From positions 186,001 to 250,000 of the forward strand of contig JBFWNV010000001.1 in NCBI GenBank assembly GCA_050250875.1: 64,000 nt of DNA, read 5' to 3'. This stretch comes from CAWAYR01 sp050250875 (GTDB lineage: Bacteria; Acidobacteriota; Vicinamibacteria; Vicinamibacterales; UBA2999). How positions within the stretch are numbered: the stretch's first letter is position 1; each line of letters opens with the position of its first letter. Positions 56,062 through 64,000 of the stretch are shown here, piece after piece. The notes beneath the pieces were generated by a model. The model had not been told where the DNA came from and made no database searches. It was given only the letters and a program-made list of their open reading frames with translations. The translations under genes and the position numbers were made by a program.

Positions 56062-57927
56062 TCAGCGTCGGGAACCGCGAAACACGATGTCTCCGGCGTG
56101 GACGATGACGTCGTCGCCGTCGACGACGATCGTGGCGGCATGCGCACGCGGGAGCGTGTCGCCGCCGGCGCGCACGATGCCGGTGAGGCTCGCCCATCCC
56201 GGGGCGGTCTGCAGGTGGCCGAACTCGGTCATCTCGACGGCGGCGGCGGCGCCGGCCATCCGCACCCGCACGGTTCCGGCCGCACTGCTCGCGTCGCGTG
56301 CCTGCCGCACGTCGATCTCGACGCGGCCCTGCGGCGACGTCGCCCGCACCGCCAGCGTCCGCGCCTCGCGCCCGTTCATCGGCCGCGACGGCATGTGCCG
56401 CGCCCGCCGCAGCGCGACGCCGGCGCGCTCGCCGGTCGCCACCCCGTGGCGCAGCGCGAACCGGCCGTTGACCAGGACGTAGCGGATGCCGGCCGACGGC
56501 CGCATCGGCGCCTCGAACGTGGCGTGATCGCGCACGGTGGCCGGATCGAACACGACCACGTCGGCGGCCATTCCCGCGGCCAGCAGTCCCCGGTCGACCA
56601 GGCCGATGGTCGCCGCCGGCAACCCTGTCATCTTGCGCACGGCCTCTTCCCAGGTGAGCGCGCCCTGTTCGCGGACGTAACGGCCGAGCACGCGCGGAAA
56701 GGTGCCGTAGTAGCGCGGGTGCGCCGACGGCCCCGCCACCGCGCCACAGTCGCACGACACCGATGTCGCGGGGTACTGGAGGATCTCGACCAGATCGGCC
56801 TCGCTGCCGAAGCGGGCGATGATGCCGGGACTGCCTTCTTCGAGGAGCTGCACGACCGCCTCGCCGGCGCCGACCCCACGCTCGCGCATCACGTCGGTGA
56901 GTTCCTGCTGCAGCGACGGCAGCGAGATCCCGCCCGGCCCGCCGAAGCGGGCCTGCATGGCCAGCTCGGCGTCCTTCACGATGCGGGCCCGCTGGGCCGG
57001 ATCGGCGAACCGCTTCAGCATCGCCTCGCGGCCGCCGTCCTGGGCCCAGGCTGGCACCGTGAACGCGACGAGCGCGGTCTGACCGGCGAGGTACGGGTAG
57101 ACGTCGGCGGCGGCGTGGACGCCGCGCGCGCTCGCCTCGCGCATCCGGGCCAGCGTCACCCCCACCGTGCCCTGCTCGTGGCCCTGCGCCTTCATGTGCG
57201 TGATGATCGGCGCGGTGCCGGTGCGGGCGCCGATGGCCAGCGTCTCGGCCATCGCCACCTGCGAGCTGAAGCCCGATTCCGGCGTCAGGCGGTCGTGGCT
57301 GGTGAAGAGCGTCCGCCAGCTCCGCGCCGCCTCCACCACCCTGATGACGTCCTCGGTCTGGGCGAAATACGCCGGCTTGTAGTCGAGCCCGGCCGAGACG
57401 CCCCACGCCCCGGCGGTCAGGCCGGCGGCGATCAGCCGCTGCATGCGGGCGATCTCGTCGGGGCTCGGCCGCCGGTCGTCGAGGCCCACCACCTCGGTCC
57501 ACGCGCTGTTGAAGCCGACGTTGGCACCGGCGTTGACCGCCAGGCCGCGCCGATCGAGGTCGGCGAGTTGCGCGTCCAGATCCAGCGGACCGCTGCCGTC
57601 GGCGTTGACGATTTCGGTCGTCACGCCCTGGGTGAGCATGTTGACGGCGATCGACAGGCCCTCGGGAGTGGCGTGGCTGTGGACGTTGACGAAGCCCGGC
57701 GCCACGTAGAGCCCGGTCGCGTCGATCTCGGCGGCGCCCTGCATCCCGTTCACCGTACCGACGCGCACGACCGCGCCGCCGGCGATCGCGACATCGGCCC
57801 GGCGGCCCGGCGCCCCGCTGCCGTCGAGCACCGTGCCGTTGCGGATGACGACGTCGACCCGGGCCGCCGGCGCCTGAGCACCGGCCAGCGCCGTCGCCGC
57901 CAGCAGCCACGGAAGGGTCGCGCGCAT
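56062..57927 (-). CDS. Exported D-aminoacylase-like amidohydrolase
   Basis: About 621 residues from ATG 57927 (an upstream ATG at 57978 would add an unlikely N-terminus), with a signal peptide (ATLPWLLAATALAGAQAPAA). Domain order matches COG3653. A beta-sandwich start (VDVVIRNGTVLDGSGAPGRR) is followed by the metal HxH in VNVHSHATPE, then a His at IITHMKAQGHEQ and the DADVV-like GMAADVVVFDPATVRDHATF end. The VTTEIVNADGSG loop lacks the Cys of the NCG metal motif of true D-aminoacylases. About 120 extra C-terminal residues form an added beta-rich domain. It probably hydrolyses N-acyl-D-amino acids or related amides outside the cytoplasm. Confidence 0.82.
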   Translation of the reverse strand: MRATLPWLLAATALAGAQAPAARVDVVIRNGTVLDGSGAPGRRADVAIAGGAVVRVGTVNGMQGAAEIDATGLYVAPGFVNVHSHATPEGLSIAVNMLTQGVTTEIVNADGSGPLDLDAQLADLDRRGLAVNAGANVGFNSAWTEVVGLDDRRPSPDEIARMQRLIAAGLTAGAWGVSAGLDYKPAYFAQTEDVIRVVEAARSWRTLFTSHDRLTPESGFSSQVAMAETLAIGARTGTAPIITHMKAQGHEQGTVGVTLARMREASARGVHAAADVYPYLAGQTALVAFTVPAWAQDGGREAMLKRFADPAQRARIVKDAELAMQARFGGPGGISLPSLQQELTDVMRERGVGAGEAVVQLLEEGSPGIIARFGSEADLVEILQYPATSVSCDCGAVAGPSAHPRYYGTFPRVLGRYVREQGALTWEEAVRKMTGLPAATIGLVDRGLLAAGMAADVVVFDPATVRDHATFEAPMRPSAGIRYVLVNGRFALRHGVATGERAGVALRRARHMPSRPMNGREARTLAVRATSPQGRVEIDVRQARDASSAAGTVRVRMAGAAAAVEMTEFGHLQTAPGWASLTGIVRAGGDTLPRAHAATIVVDGDDVIVHAGDIVFRGSRR

Positions 57928-57979
57928 GCCGTCTGGAGTGTAGCGGAGGGCGGCTGTTAGACTACCGCCCGGCCTCACG

Positions 57980-59512
57980 ATGCACCGCGCCGTCGCACCG
58001 GCACTTGCCGCAGGAGTCGTGCTGGTGGCGTTCGCGCTCGCCGGCTGGAGTCACGGCCGCAGCGTCGGCTTCCTGACCTTCCTCAACGACTTCTGGGGCA
58101 ACGCCTTCGCCGCCGAGCACTGGCAGTGGAGCGCCGGACGGCTGTGGAACGGGTTCTTCCCGCCGGGGTATCCCTTCCTGCTGACGATCCTTCCCGGCAA
58201 GCGGCTGATCGAGAGCGCCTACGGCTTCAACCTGCTGAGCGGCCTCGGCGTGCTGGGCGCGGTGGGGCTCTTCATGGCGCGCTCGACGTCGGCATGGCTC
58301 GGCGTCGCCGCGGCCGGGCTCGTGGCGCTGCATCCGGTCGTCGTCACGCAGGTGCTGACGACCGGCGCGGATGCGCCGTTCATCGCCCTGACGACCGTGG
58401 GCACCCTGGGGTTCTTCCGCGCGCTCGATCGGCCGGCCCGTGGGGTCGTGCCGGTGCTCGCCGCCGGGGCGGCGCTGGGCCTGGCGGGCTGGATCCGCTA
58501 CCACGGGTTCGCGTGGGCCGCCGCGCTCGTCGTCGGGGCGGCACTGGCCGGCGCGCACAGGACGCCGCGCGTGGTCCTGCTCGTCCTGGCGCCGGTGGCC
58601 GCGGCCGGACTCGCGCTCGTCGCCCTCGGCCTGGCGGCGGGAGACATCTGGGCGATTCAACGCGATCAGGCGTTCAACACCTACGTCCACCTGGTGCAGG
58701 CGCCCGACTGGTTCCACCTGCCGCCGCGCGCGTCGCTGCCCGCCACCGTGCCCGAGGCGATCGCCCGCGATCCCCAGGCGTTCTGGCAGAACTACCTCCG
58801 CTTCATCGCGCCGCACGGCTGGCTGCTGGCAGCTCCACTGGCCGCCGCCCTGCTGGGGAGCGGGCCGGCCAGGCGCTTCGGGGTGTTCGTGCTCGGCGCG
58901 TCGCTCGTCTTCATCCCGGTCGTCGGCCTGGGCGCCAGCCCCCGCGGCGTCGCCTGCGTGGTGCCGCCGATGCTGTGCGCCGCCGTCTGGATGATGAGCG
59001 ACGCGACGCGGCGGGTGCCCCCCGCCAGCCGCACCGCCGTCGCGGTCCTGGCGATGGTGCTGGTCACCGCCTTCGGCTGGACGTACTGGCGCCCGGCGAT
59101 CCGCGCCTACGTGGACGAAGCCCGCGTCCGCGCCGCCATCTCGCAGGACCTCGAGGCGCGCCTGCGCGCCGATCGCGTGACGATCGGCATGCAGGTGTTC
59201 AGCACGACGGAGCTCTATTTCCTGCGGGCGTCGGGGTGGCAGGTCGCCAACTACCACCCACGAGTCGTCGGCGGCTGGCCGACCTTCGACCTGCCGGGCT
59301 ACAACGAGACCTATCCGCCGCCGTCGAGCGCGTCGCTCGACGCGTTCATCGACGACTGCCACCGCTTCGGCATCACGCACCTGGCCCTCGGCGCGGCCTC
59401 GACCTACGTGCTGCCGGAACTCGGTGAGGTCTTCGACGGCCGGCGCCGCTCGGCGCGGCTGGCCGAACTTCCCGGCATCGCCGGCGTGCGGTTGTTCAGG
59501 CTGATCGGCTGA
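57980..59512 (+). CDS. Multi-pass membrane glycosyltransferase-like protein (GT39/PMT_2 type)
   Basis: 510 residues from ATG 57980, 52 bp divergent from the amidohydrolase start. About ten hydrophobic helices fill residues 1-370. The pattern is that of ArnT/PMT_2-type enzymes: a first periplasmic loop with an acidic stretch (FLNDFWGNAFAAEHWQWSAG), the FFPPGYPFLLTILPGK loop, then GLAGWIRYHGFAWAAALVVG. A soluble C-terminal part (about 380-510) follows. The likely role is transfer of a sugar from a polyprenyl-phosphate donor to a protein or lipid on the outer face of the inner membrane. The acceptor is unknown and the assignment rests on topology. Confidence 0.7.
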   Translation: MHRAVAPALAAGVVLVAFALAGWSHGRSVGFLTFLNDFWGNAFAAEHWQWSAGRLWNGFFPPGYPFLLTILPGKRLIESAYGFNLLSGLGVLGAVGLFMARSTSAWLGVAAAGLVALHPVVVTQVLTTGADAPFIALTTVGTLGFFRALDRPARGVVPVLAAGAALGLAGWIRYHGFAWAAALVVGAALAGAHRTPRVVLLVLAPVAAAGLALVALGLAAGDIWAIQRDQAFNTYVHLVQAPDWFHLPPRASLPATVPEAIARDPQAFWQNYLRFIAPHGWLLAAPLAAALLGSGPARRFGVFVLGASLVFIPVVGLGASPRGVACVVPPMLCAAVWMMSDATRRVPPASRTAVAVLAMVLVTAFGWTYWRPAIRAYVDEARVRAAISQDLEARLRADRVTIGMQVFSTTELYFLRASGWQVANYHPRVVGGWPTFDLPGYNETYPPPSSASLDAFIDDCHRFGITHLALGAASTYVLPELGEVFDGRRRSARLAELPGIAGVRLFRLIG

Positions 59513-59561
59513 TCCGCGGGCGGCCGGCACGGCGCGGGCGTAGAATCACCGGGCCGCTGCG

Positions 59562-61412
59562 ATGGGCCCGTATCTGTTCGCCAACGCGATCCTGGTCGGG
59601 TTCTTCGCCTTCGGGGCGATCTACCACCTGATCCTGTGGTCGCGATCACGCGACCGCGTCGTCCTCGCCTTCGCCGCCCTGGCCCTGGTCTCGGCCGTCA
59701 ACAGCTACGCCATCGTCAGTCTGGTCACCGCCGGCAGCCCGGCTGAAGCACAGCGGGCCCTCGACCTTCGATCGTGGTCGGCGGCGATGAGCGTGGTGGC
59801 GCTCACCTGGTTCTTCGCCATGGCCGCGGCGGCCCGGACACGGTGGTTCGTGTGGCCGGTGACGATCGTCCTCGCCGTCATGACGCTGCGCGGCATGCTG
59901 GGCACGCCGCTGACCGGGCGCGTGCTGGGGCTGCGGCACGTCGTCGCGCCGTGGGGCGAGACGTTGGCGGCGGCCGATCGAAGCCCGGCCAGTCCGCTGC
60001 TGTTCGTCGCCTACGCCCTGGCGCTGATGGTGCCGTTCTTCGGCTTCTGGACGGCGCGGCGGCTGGCGGCGAGCGACCGCGTCGGCGGCGTCCTCGTCGC
60101 CGTGGCAGCGCTGGGACTGCTGGCCAGCAGCGTCGTCGCGCTATGGGCGGACGCGCTGGGCTCGACCGTTCCCTACACCGGCCCGATCGTCGCCGCGTTG
60201 TGGATTCTGCCGATCGCGTGGCAGGTGGCGCGGCAGCGCGTCATCGCCGACGCGGCCAGGGACCGGCTGGAGCGGCAGCTGCTCCAGGCGCAGAAGCTCG
60301 AGGCGCTCGGCCAGCTCGCCGGCGGCGTCGCGCACGACTTCAACAACCTGCTGACCGTCATCTCCGCCCACACCGAGCTGTTGCTCGCCGACACCACCGA
60401 CGCGTCGGCGCAGGCCGAGCTGGTGCAGATTCAGCTGGCCGCCGAACGCGCCGCGGCGATGACCCGCCAGCTGCTGGCCTTCGGCCGCCAGTCGAGACTC
60501 GAGCCGCGCGTCGTCAACGTCAACGCCGTGGTCGACCGCGCCGAGGCGATGCTGCGGCGGACCATCGGCGACCACATCGAGCTGGTCGTCGAGGCGGCAC
60601 CGGTCGCGCCGCACGTCCGCGCCGATCCGGACCAGATCGTGCGCGTGCTCGTCAACCTGGCCATCAACGCCCGCGACGCCATGCCCGGCGGCGGCCAGCT
60701 GCGGATCACGACCGACACGGTGACGGTGCCCGAGGCGCCGAATCGGCCGGCGGCGGCGCCGCGGCCGGGGCCGTACGCACGTCTGACCGTGAGCGACACC
60801 GGCGTCGGTATGAGCGACGCCGTCAAGGCGCGGCTCTTCGAGCCGTTCTTCACGACCAAGCAGCAGGGCCAGGGCACCGGGCTCGGTCTGGCCGTGGTGG
60901 ACGGCATCATCCGGCAGTCGGACGGGTGGGTCGACGTCGACAGCGCGCCCGGCGCCGGTACGACGTTCCGCATCCACCTGCCGGCAATCACCAGCCGACC
61001 GGAGGCGGAGCCCGCGGCCGAGGCGGCCCGGCCGACGGCCGGCGGCCAGGAAGTGATTCTGCTCGTCGAGGATCAGACGGCGGTCCGCGAGGTGACCGTG
61101 GCCGCACTCGAACGGCAGGGCTACAACGTGATGTCGGCCGCCGGCGGCGCCGAGGCGCTCGCGCTCGTCGGGGCCCGCCAGGCGCCGATCGATCTGGTGC
61201 TGACCGACGTGGTGATGCCGGGCATGAGCGGGCCGCAACTGGTGGAACGCCTGCGCGAGCAGCTGCCGGCGATCCGCGCCGTGTTCATGAGCGGCTACGC
61301 CGCCGACGCGGTGGCACGGCCCGACGGCGGCCGGCGCACCGGCTTCATCCAGAAGCCGTTCACGGCGGCGATGCTCGGCGCCAAGCTGCGTCAGGTGCTC
61401 GCCCAGGACTGA
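59562..61412 (+). CDS. Hybrid sensor histidine kinase with C-terminal receiver
   Basis: 616 residues. Residues 1-222 hold seven hydrophobic helices, resembling a 7TM-type sensor. A coiled linker (RDRLERQLLQAQKLEALGQL) leads to the HisKA box with H258 (GVAHDFNNLLTVIS). The HATPase domain has N369 (VNLAINARDAMP), the DTGVGM box at about 412-417 and TGLGLAVVDGI. The fused receiver (about 495-616) has the acidic EDQ pocket and the phospho-acceptor D549 (LVLTDVVMPGMSG), with K in FIQKPFT. No separate output regulator is nearby, so phosphorelay to an unlinked protein is likely. Confidence 0.93.
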   Translation: MGPYLFANAILVGFFAFGAIYHLILWSRSRDRVVLAFAALALVSAVNSYAIVSLVTAGSPAEAQRALDLRSWSAAMSVVALTWFFAMAAAARTRWFVWPVTIVLAVMTLRGMLGTPLTGRVLGLRHVVAPWGETLAAADRSPASPLLFVAYALALMVPFFGFWTARRLAASDRVGGVLVAVAALGLLASSVVALWADALGSTVPYTGPIVAALWILPIAWQVARQRVIADAARDRLERQLLQAQKLEALGQLAGGVAHDFNNLLTVISAHTELLLADTTDASAQAELVQIQLAAERAAAMTRQLLAFGRQSRLEPRVVNVNAVVDRAEAMLRRTIGDHIELVVEAAPVAPHVRADPDQIVRVLVNLAINARDAMPGGGQLRITTDTVTVPEAPNRPAAAPRPGPYARLTVSDTGVGMSDAVKARLFEPFFTTKQQGQGTGLGLAVVDGIIRQSDGWVDVDSAPGAGTTFRIHLPAITSRPEAEPAAEAARPTAGGQEVILLVEDQTAVREVTVAALERQGYNVMSAAGGAEALALVGARQAPIDLVLTDVVMPGMSGPQLVERLREQLPAIRAVFMSGYAADAVARPDGGRRTGFIQKPFTAAMLGAKLRQVLAQD

Positions 61413-61413
61413 C

Positions 61414-61453
61414 CCGCGGCGCCAGCACCCGGGACCGCCGTGGCCCGCCGCGG
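61414..61453. terminator. Possible bidirectional terminator hairpin
   Basis: CCGCGGCG (61414-61421) pairs with CGCCGCGG (61446-61453), but the loop is 24 nt. It lies between the convergent kinase and HPF-like genes. Confidence 0.35.
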
Positions 61454-61455
61454 CG

Positions 61456-61872
61456 CTACTGCGCCGTGCCGCGCCGAGGCGTCTTGGCCGCCTTGGCCTT
61501 GGGCCGCCGGCGCTCCACCAGCCGCTTCAGGCGGCGCTCGGCGGCATCGAACGCGTCGTGCACGGCGACCTGCAGGCGGCGGTGCTCCACCGCGGTCTCG
61601 GAGCGCTTGTGCGGCGTGGTCTCGCCGGGCAGGCGGGTACGGCGCGAGCTGTCGTGATCGATGACGAGGTCGCGGCCGGGCACCGCCAGTTCGATCCGCA
61701 GCTGGTAGTGATTGCCGGCCTCGTGGTGCCGGTGCGGCACTTCGACCACCACGCGGCAGCGTTCGATCCGCTCGTAGAGCCCGGCCAGTGCCGCGGCCCG
61801 CTCGCGAATGCGCGCCTCGGCGGCGACCCGGCGGCGCATGTTCCTGAAGACGACGTCGACTGGCAGCATCAC
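61456..61872 (-). CDS. Short HPF/RaiA-like ribosome-associated protein
   Basis: 138 residues. The fold pattern of the ribosome-hibernation-factor family is visible: MLPVDVVFRNMRRRVAAEAR, then RIRERAAALAGLYERIERCR as first helix, VVVEVPHRHHEAGNHYQLRI strands, and the second helix LQVAVHDAFDAAERRLKRL. The C-terminal dimerisation domain of long HPF is missing and is replaced by a short basic tail (RRRPKAKAAKTPRRG), which may contact RNA. It probably binds the 30S subunit under stress. No stress-sigma gene lies adjacent. Confidence 0.78.
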   Translation of the reverse strand: MMLPVDVVFRNMRRRVAAEARIRERAAALAGLYERIERCRVVVEVPHRHHEAGNHYQLRIELAVPGRDLVIDHDSSRRTRLPGETTPHKRSETAVEHRRLQVAVHDAFDAAERRLKRLVERRRPKAKAAKTPRRGTAQ

Positions 61873-61962
61873 GCTCCCTCGGTGCGGTCGGGCCGCACCC
61901 GTGTCTCATCTTCCCCGAGAGCGGGCCGCCCGCGCTACAGTGCCGTCGTCAGAGGTGCGTCC

Positions 61963-62784
61963 ATGCGTCCGATTGCCGTCATCCTCCTGCTGAGTCTCGG
62001 CGCCGCGTGTGCCCGGGCCCCGGAGCCCGCCGCGCCGGCCGCCGCGGCGCCGCCGGGCGTCTCCTTCCCCGCCGGCCAGGTCGTCGATCTCTCGCACACC
62101 TACGATCGCCGCACCGTGTTCTGGCCGACGGCGGACACGTTCCGGCTCGACGTGGTCGCCGACGGCGACACCTCCGGCGGCTACTACTACGCCGCCAACA
62201 ACTTCTTCTCCTCCGAGCACGGCGGCACCCACCTCGACGCTCCAGTGCACTTCGCGCGCGGTGCGCAGACCGTCGATCAGGTGCCGCTCGATCGCCTGAT
62301 CGGCGAGGCCTACGTCGTCGACGTCACGAGCCAGGCCGCCGCCGAGGCCGACTATCAGGTGCGCGTCGAGGACCTGCAGAGAACCGAGGCGGCGCAGGGG
62401 CCGATTCCCGCCAGCGCGATCCTGCTGCTGCGCACCGGTTTCTCCCAACGCTGGCCCGACGCCGCTCGCTACCTCGGCACGTCGGAACGGGGTGCCGAGG
62501 CGGTGGCCAGGCTGCACTTCCCCGGACTCCATCCCGACGCGGCGCGCTGGCTGGTGGCGAACCGCCCGGTGAAGGCGGTCGGCATCGACACGGCGAGCAT
62601 CGACTTCGGCCAGTCGGCGGCCTTCGAGTCGCATCGCGTCCTGTATGCGAAGAACATCCCGGCCTTCGAGAACCTCACCGCACTCGAACGGCTGCCCGGC
62701 CGCGGTGCATGGATCGTCGCGCTGCCGATGAAGATCGGCGGCGGCAGCGGCGCGCCGCTGCGGGCGGTGGCGATCCTGCCGTAG
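61963..62784 (+). CDS. Exported cyclase-family hydrolase (kynurenine formamidase-like)
   Basis: 273 residues from ATG 61963. The N-terminus MRPIAVILLLSLGAACARAP looks like a lipoprotein signal with a Cys at the cleavage site. The cyclase-family metal motif is present in full: HGGTHLDAPVHFARG. So are the opening VVDLSHTYDRRTVFWPT, the later GIDTASIDFGQ and the end MKIGGGSGAPLRAVAIL. Relatives include bacterial N-formylkynurenine formamidase and polyketide cyclases; a metal-dependent hydrolase at the cell envelope is the safest call. It is convergent with the DUF3179 gene, with 6 bp between their stop codons. Confidence 0.88.
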   Translation: MRPIAVILLLSLGAACARAPEPAAPAAAAPPGVSFPAGQVVDLSHTYDRRTVFWPTADTFRLDVVADGDTSGGYYYAANNFFSSEHGGTHLDAPVHFARGAQTVDQVPLDRLIGEAYVVDVTSQAAAEADYQVRVEDLQRTEAAQGPIPASAILLLRTGFSQRWPDAARYLGTSERGAEAVARLHFPGLHPDAARWLVANRPVKAVGIDTASIDFGQSAAFESHRVLYAKNIPAFENLTALERLPGRGAWIVALPMKIGGGSGAPLRAVAILP

Positions 62785-62790
62785 GCGATG

Positions 62791-64000
62791 CTACGGCGCC
62801 GGTCGGGGGCGCGGCTTCCACTCGCGGTGGACGCTCGTCTCCGGGTGGTAGGCCTGCCAGTCGAACCAGTAGTCGAGCAGGAACCTGACGCGGTCGAGGC
62901 GCCGGCCGGCGAGCGGTCCGCGGACGGCCTCGCCGGCGAAGGTCCACTCGGTGCCGGTGAGGAGATCGATCAGCAGCGGCAGCCCGGCACCGGGCACCAG
63001 GACGAACTCGCGGTCGATGCCGTCGACGCGACGGTCGAACGCGCGCACCGATTTCCCGTCGTCGGCGACCACCACGACGATCGGCACTCCGCCGACGGTG
63101 TCGAGCAGCGCCCGCGCCTCGCGCACGCGCTCGAGAGGATAGGCCTTGCTCTCGCCGTTCAGCGCCACGCCCACGATCAGCGTCCGGGCCGCCAACGGGG
63201 AGTCGGGCGGCAAGGTCGTGACCGTAGGCGTGGCGCTCATGCGCTCGTCCCAGTCGACCGGGGCGTAGTCCTGCCGGCGTTCGATGGCCGGATCGGGCGC
63301 CAGTACCCGACCGTCGGGATGCTCCCGTTTCCAGATCGCGAACGCCACCTCGTCGTGAAGGAGGAGGTCGAGACGCCGGCCCTTCAGCGGTCCGAAGATC
63401 GCCTCACCGGTGACCTGCTGCCACCAGCTGCCGGTCGCGTCGTCCTGCATGACGAAGTTCTGGTTGTTGATGCCGACCAGTCGGAACCTGAGGGCCCGCC
63501 CATCCACCGCCGCGCGAAACACCAGACCGGTGTGACAGAGCGTTCAATACGTGACGACGACGGGCTCGTCGACGACCTCCGTGTTGACGACGTGGTGATA
63601 GGCGAGCTGCCGGACCGGGAACGCCACCGCCGCGGTTCCGGTGCCGATCGCCATCACCATCTCGGCGTCGGTGAGGAACGAGGCGTCGCCGGCGGCCGTG
63701 TAGGCCGGCGCCGGCAGCGGCGCGAACATCCACTCGAAGTGGTTCTGCCGCACGAACCACGCCGGCGCGACGGCCAGCGCCAGCAGCAGCACCAGCCCGG
63801 CCCGCGGCAGCACCCGGCGCGTCGATCGCCAGCCGAGCCCGACCAGCAGCGCCGCCAGCGTCACACCGACGCCGGTCAGGAGCGGACCGCGGCTGCGCAG
63901 TGCGTACGACCACGCCATGCCGCCGTCGGTCTGCGGCTTGAAAGGCTGGATGTGCCAGGTCGGGATGCCGACCACCACCCACACGGCGACGACCGACAGC
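62791..64000 (-). CDS. DUF3179-domain selenoprotein (in-frame UGA), N-terminus outside the window
   Basis: One minus-strand gene interrupted by a single UGA. Upstream of the UGA come three membrane helices and the start of the DUF3179 domain (AFPVRQLAYHHVVNTEVVDE, then PVVVTY). The TGA at 63546-63544 follows, then TLCHTGLVFRAAVDGRALRF in the same frame, then FVMQDDATGSWWQQVTGEAI and a second copy of the motif region to the stop at 62791. Cys-containing relatives have TYCxxC at this point, so the UGA sits exactly on the first Cys and would encode selenocysteine (UxxC). A bSECIS-like hairpin follows 10 nt later. The frame is still open at the window edge (VWVVVGIPTW), so the start lies beyond 64000. 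The alternative is a Cys-to-stop mutation or a sequencing error. No sel genes are in the window. Confidence 0.85.
63519..63546 (-). promoter_or_regulatory. Sec-coding UGA with bSECIS-like hairpin
   Basis: The UGA is at 63546-63544. Ten nt further, ACACC (63533-63529) pairs with GGUGU (63523-63519) around a GGUCU loop (63528-63524). A G is the first loop base, and it lies 16 nt after the UGA. Both features are expected of bacterial SECIS elements that bind SelB. The stem is only 5 bp, with a possible lower CGC:GCG extension. Confidence 0.65.

Noticed and set aside
63520..63522. GTG 63522 as start of a separate DUF3179 gene
   Set aside because: It has no ribosome binding site and would begin in the middle of the domain, right after the conserved CxxC-like motif. 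Reading through the UGA gives a complete domain.

Overview
The window is GC-rich, densely packed bacterial chromosome. Its gene content points to an Acidobacteriota member of the Vicinamibacteria type. The markers are a TonB-dependent receptor with an N-terminal carboxypeptidase-regulatory domain, a divergent ECF-like sigma factor and Ser/Thr kinase-TPR pair, several M28 peptidases, many Tat-exported enzymes, and secreted propeller and fibronectin proteins. The taxon is an inference from gene families; no rRNA or other phylogenetic marker gene is present.

Region 1 (1-16.6 kb). After a degenerate beta-lactamase-fold gene comes a fragment that looks like the 3' half of a tRNA-Leu. It is cut by an intact IS3-family element of the IS407 type (1451-2643). 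A one-directional minus-strand block follows: response regulator, alpha/beta hydrolase, dicarboxylate-type symporter, TonB receptor, two tandem M28-like peptidases and a Tat-exported D-threonine-aldolase-like enzyme. The block ends at a second, decayed IS3-family element (15341-16643). It is visibly less GC-rich than the rest and reads as an acquired peptide and amino-acid scavenging island.

Region 2 (16.6-31.2 kb). This holds a canonical M28 peptidase, a two-subunit molybdenum hydroxylase (2Fe-2S subunit plus molybdopterin subunit), a LytS/LytTR two-component pair and a small outer-membrane-like protein. Decayed remnants of an alpha/beta hydrolase and an SRPBCC gene follow. Next are a secreted YVTN-propeller/Fn3 protein, a three-gene B12/radical-SAM operon with two small membrane proteins, and a PQQ-type sugar dehydrogenase.

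Region 3 (31.2-43.4 kb). This holds two secreted proteins, one with a P-domain nested inside a Calx-beta domain. Then come the kinase/sigma pair, exported mannonate-dehydratase-like and Gfo/Idh-like enzymes, a DUF3592 protein, and a Glu/Leu dehydrogenase.

Region 4 (43.4-64 kb). This holds a cardiolipin-synthase-like PLD protein followed by an Fn3/TM remnant, a serine hydrolase, and two FMN hydroxyacid-oxidase paralogues, the second lacking the catalytic His. An HpcH/HpaI aldolase, two c-type haem proteins, an SH3 protein, an exported HisC-like aminotransferase, an SDR and a D-aminoacylase-like amidohydrolase follow. The region closes with a membrane glycosyltransferase-like protein, a hybrid histidine kinase, an HPF-like protein, a cyclase-family lipoprotein and a DUF3179 protein. 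In the DUF3179 protein an in-frame UGA replaces the first Cys of the conserved CxxC motif, and a bSECIS-like hairpin lies directly downstream. It is therefore very likely a selenoprotein, and it is the most notable observation in the window.
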